From Clostridia bacterium (GTDB taxonomy: Bacteria; Bacillota; Clostridia; Oscillospirales; Acutalibacteraceae): a stretch of DNA of 15,267 nucleotides. The notes beneath the pieces were generated by a model. That model worked only from the letters and a program-made list of their open reading frames with translations, was not told the origin of the DNA and ran no database searches. This document shows, piece after piece, positions 13,638-15,267 of this stretch (position 1 is its first letter; every line of letters starts with the position of its first letter). Position numbers and translations under genes: made by a program. Where the stretch lies: NCBI GenBank assembly GCA_017424125.1, contig JAFPBM010000008.1:1-15267 (forward strand). The letters are read 5' to 3'.

Positions 13638-14570
13638 ATGACAAGGTTTTGCCCCGAGGGCTTACTTATGAACAAAACTGAAAATATACGCGCCTATTCG
13701 TCGCCACAGAAATTAACCGAAGCGATGCATAGCGGCACGGTGCTTGAGGGAATTGCCGAGGTGTGTGATGCAGAACACAACCTTTGGGTAAACCTTGGGT
13801 GTATGCGCGGTGTAATTCCGCGTGAAGAGGGTGCTATCGGAATGGCGAGTGGCCAGGTGCGCGATATTGCACTTTTATCCCGCGTGGGCAAGGCGGTTTG
13901 TTTTACCGTAAGCGCCATAAAAGAAGACCGTTTTGGAAAACTGTACGCCACACTTTCCCGCCGCGACGCGCAAGAAAAATGTCAAAATGAATACATAAAA
14001 AAACTGCGCCCCGGCACAGTGGTCGAGGCGCGAATTACGCATCTTGAAAGTTTTGGTGCGTTTTGCGATATCGGTTGCGGCAATATTGCCTTATTACCTA
14101 TTAACTCTATTTCGGTTTCACGTATATCCCACCCGCGCGACCGCTTTTTTGCGGGTGAAGACATAAAGGCTGTTGTGCGAAGCGTGGGCGAAGACGGCAA
14201 AATCACCTTATCCCACCGCGAACTTTTGGGTACGTGGGAAGAAAACGCCGCACAGTTTTCACAGGGCGAGACGGTATCAGGTATTGTGCGCTCCGTAGAG
14301 CCTTACGGCGTTTTTGTTGAACTTTCTCCCAACCTTGCGGGACTTGCAGAGCCAAAACCCGACGTATTTATAGGTCAGGGTGCGAGCGTATACGTCAAAA
14401 GCATTATCCCCGACAAGATGAAGGTTAAACTTATTATTATTGACAGTTTTTCGGCTAATTATTCACAAAACAAAAAATATTTTTTCACAGGCGACTATAT
14501 GGACTACTGGGAATATTCACCCAAAGACAGTTATAAAAAAATTGTTACGGATTTCCTTGAAAAAATATAA
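13638..14570 (+). CDS. Three-S1-domain RNA-binding protein (ribosomal S1-like)
   Basis: The likely product is 310 residues. The ATG at 13614 has no ribosome site, whereas AGAAAGG lies 9 bases before the ATG at 13638. The N-terminus TRFCPEGLLMNKTENIRAYSS resembles the start of a clostridial S1-like family I recall. Three OB-fold S1 domains are visible at about 33-107 (degenerate; WVNLGCMRGVIPREEG), 123-194 (GTVVEARITHLESFGAFCDIG, ending KITLSHREL) and 207-268 (GETVSGIVRSVEPYGVFVEL). Such proteins bind single-stranded RNA and may aid translation or RNA turnover. It is shorter than E. coli S1 (six domains), as is common in Firmicutes. It is divergent from the phage cassette. I could not assign its own promoter with confidence. 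Confidence 0.82.
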   Translation: MTRFCPEGLLMNKTENIRAYSSPQKLTEAMHSGTVLEGIAEVCDAEHNLWVNLGCMRGVIPREEGAIGMASGQVRDIALLSRVGKAVCFTVSAIKEDRFGKLYATLSRRDAQEKCQNEYIKKLRPGTVVEARITHLESFGAFCDIGCGNIALLPINSISVSRISHPRDRFFAGEDIKAVVRSVGEDGKITLSHRELLGTWEENAAQFSQGETVSGIVRSVEPYGVFVELSPNLAGLAEPKPDVFIGQGASVYVKSIIPDKMKVKLIIIDSFSANYSQNKKYFFTGDYMDYWEYSPKDSYKKIVTDFLEKI

Positions 14571-14584
14571 AATAGTGGTATAAT
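14557..14584 (+). promoter_or_regulatory. Extended -10 promoter for the Mrp/NBP35 gene
   Basis: TTGAAA (14557-14562) and TATAAT (14579-14584) are separated by 16 bases, with TG at 14576-14577 forming TGnTATAAT. The -35 overlaps the last codons of the S1-domain gene. Transcription would start near 14591, giving a leader of only about 12 bases with AGGTGA inside it. Confidence 0.8.
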
Positions 14585-14602
14585 ATGCCATAGGTGATAT
14601 TT

Positions 14603-15267
14603 ATGGCAGAAGAAAGAAAATGTAACGAACAGGGTTGCACGGGCGATTGCTCGTCTTGCTCTAAAGCTAAAAGTCCTGAAATAACCAAAGAACAGGGCAA
14701 CGAATACAGCAGCATAAAGAAGACAATCGGTATTGTAAGCGGTAAGGGCGGCGTTGGAAAATCGCTCGTCACGGGTACTCTTGCAACACTTATGAGAAGA
14801 CGCGGCAACGAGGTTGGCATTATGGACGCCGATATTACAGGTCCGTCAATACCCAAAATGTTTGGTGTTAAATCCCGCGCTTATCAGAATGAACTGGGAT
14901 TATTACCCGCCGCAACGCAGACCGATATCCGCGTTATGTCGGTAAACCTCTTGCTCGATTCAGAGGATTCGCCGGTTGTATGGCGCGGTCCCGTTTTGGC
15001 AGGCGTTGTAAAACAGTTTTATAACGACGTTGTGTGGGGAGACCTTGATTATCTGTTTATCGATATGCCCCCCGGAACAGGCGACGTTCCGCTGACAGTA
15101 TATCAGTCTATCCCGCTTGACGGCATTATAATTGTTACGTCCCCGCAAGACCTCGTTTCGCTTATTGTTAAAAAAGCATACAATATGGCGAAGATGATGA
15201 ACGTTCCCGTTTTGGGAATTGTGGAGAATATGAGTTATACCGTATGCCCCCACTGCAACGAAAAACA
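14603..15267 (+). CDS. mrp: Mrp/NBP35 iron-sulfur cluster carrier ATPase, 3' end missing
   Basis: The first 221 residues of a cytoplasmic P-loop ATPase that holds and transfers Fe-S clusters are present; the frame is open at the window end. Key features are the deviant Walker A GKGGVGKS (47-54, with signature Lys48), switch I DADITGPSIP (75-84) and switch II DMPPGTGD (154-161). CPHC (215-218), the inter-subunit cluster-binding pair, lies at the right edge. The N-terminus adds a cysteine cluster (Cys7, Cys12, Cys16, Cys19) like that of eukaryotic Nbp35 and many clostridial Mrp proteins, so a second cluster may bind there. AGGTGA lies about 5 bases before the ATG. The gene has its own promoter and is not obviously coupled to the S1-domain gene. 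Confidence 0.92.
   Translation, partial: MAEERKCNEQGCTGDCSSCSKAKSPEITKEQGNEYSSIKKTIGIVSGKGGVGKSLVTGTLATLMRRRGNEVGIMDADITGPSIPKMFGVKSRAYQNELGLLPAATQTDIRVMSVNLLLDSEDSPVVWRGPVLAGVVKQFYNDVVWGDLDYLFIDMPPGTGDVPLTVYQSIPLDGIIIVTSPQDLVSLIVKKAYNMAKMMNVPVLGIVENMSYTVCPHCNEK

Noticed and set aside
6700..13640. Attachment-site direct repeats flanking the phage cassette
   Set aside because: Reading the two edges side by side shows only short A/T runs in common; no shared core or nearby tRNA gene that would mark integration.

Overview
The window looks like a chromosomal segment of an uncultured Clostridia-type Firmicute, probably from a gut. The evidence is a moderate base composition, purine-rich AGGAGG-type ribosome sites, TTG starts, TTGAAA/TGnTATAAT promoters, and Firmicute-style housekeeping genes. 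The taxon is inferred from these traits; no marker gene settles it.

Positions 1-3761 (+) hold a hexuronate catabolism operon. It contains the 3' end of tagaturonate reductase (uxaB), a cytoplasmic (alpha/alpha)6-barrel glycoside hydrolase of the GH63/MGH type, and altronate dehydratase (uxaA), followed by a perfect 13-bp hairpin terminator. UxaB and UxaA carry out consecutive steps, tagaturonate to altronate to 2-keto-3-deoxygluconate. The hydrolase between them may supply the pathway with sugar. Next comes a convergent gene for a small exported protein of unknown function (3802-4329, -). After it is a strong promoter driving an EF-G-like GTPase (4655-6694, +) that ends in a hairpin terminator.

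Positions 6730-13467 (-) hold ten tightly packed, apparently intact phage structural genes in canonical order: small and large terminase, portal, prohead protease with fused scaffold, decoration protein, major capsid protein, and four small connector/neck/tail-proximal proteins. The cluster starts at an intergenic region with a repeat-based operator candidate. It stops exactly at the EF-G terminator. No integrase, repressor, replication, tape-measure, tail-fibre or lysis gene lies on either side. It is therefore a head-and-neck-only cassette between housekeeping genes. It could be a domesticated capsid or gene-transfer-agent-like particle, a capsid-forming satellite relic, or a deleted prophage. 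Two details stand out: the portal gene appears to start at ATT behind a perfect Shine-Dalgarno, and a nested in-frame scaffold start (TTG with its own Shine-Dalgarno) lies inside the protease gene.

Positions 13638-15267 (+) return to housekeeping genes: a three-S1-domain RNA-binding protein, then a separate extended -10 promoter driving an Mrp/NBP35 iron-sulfur carrier ATPase cut off by the window end. I saw no tRNA, rRNA, CRISPR array, insertion sequence or convincing attachment site.
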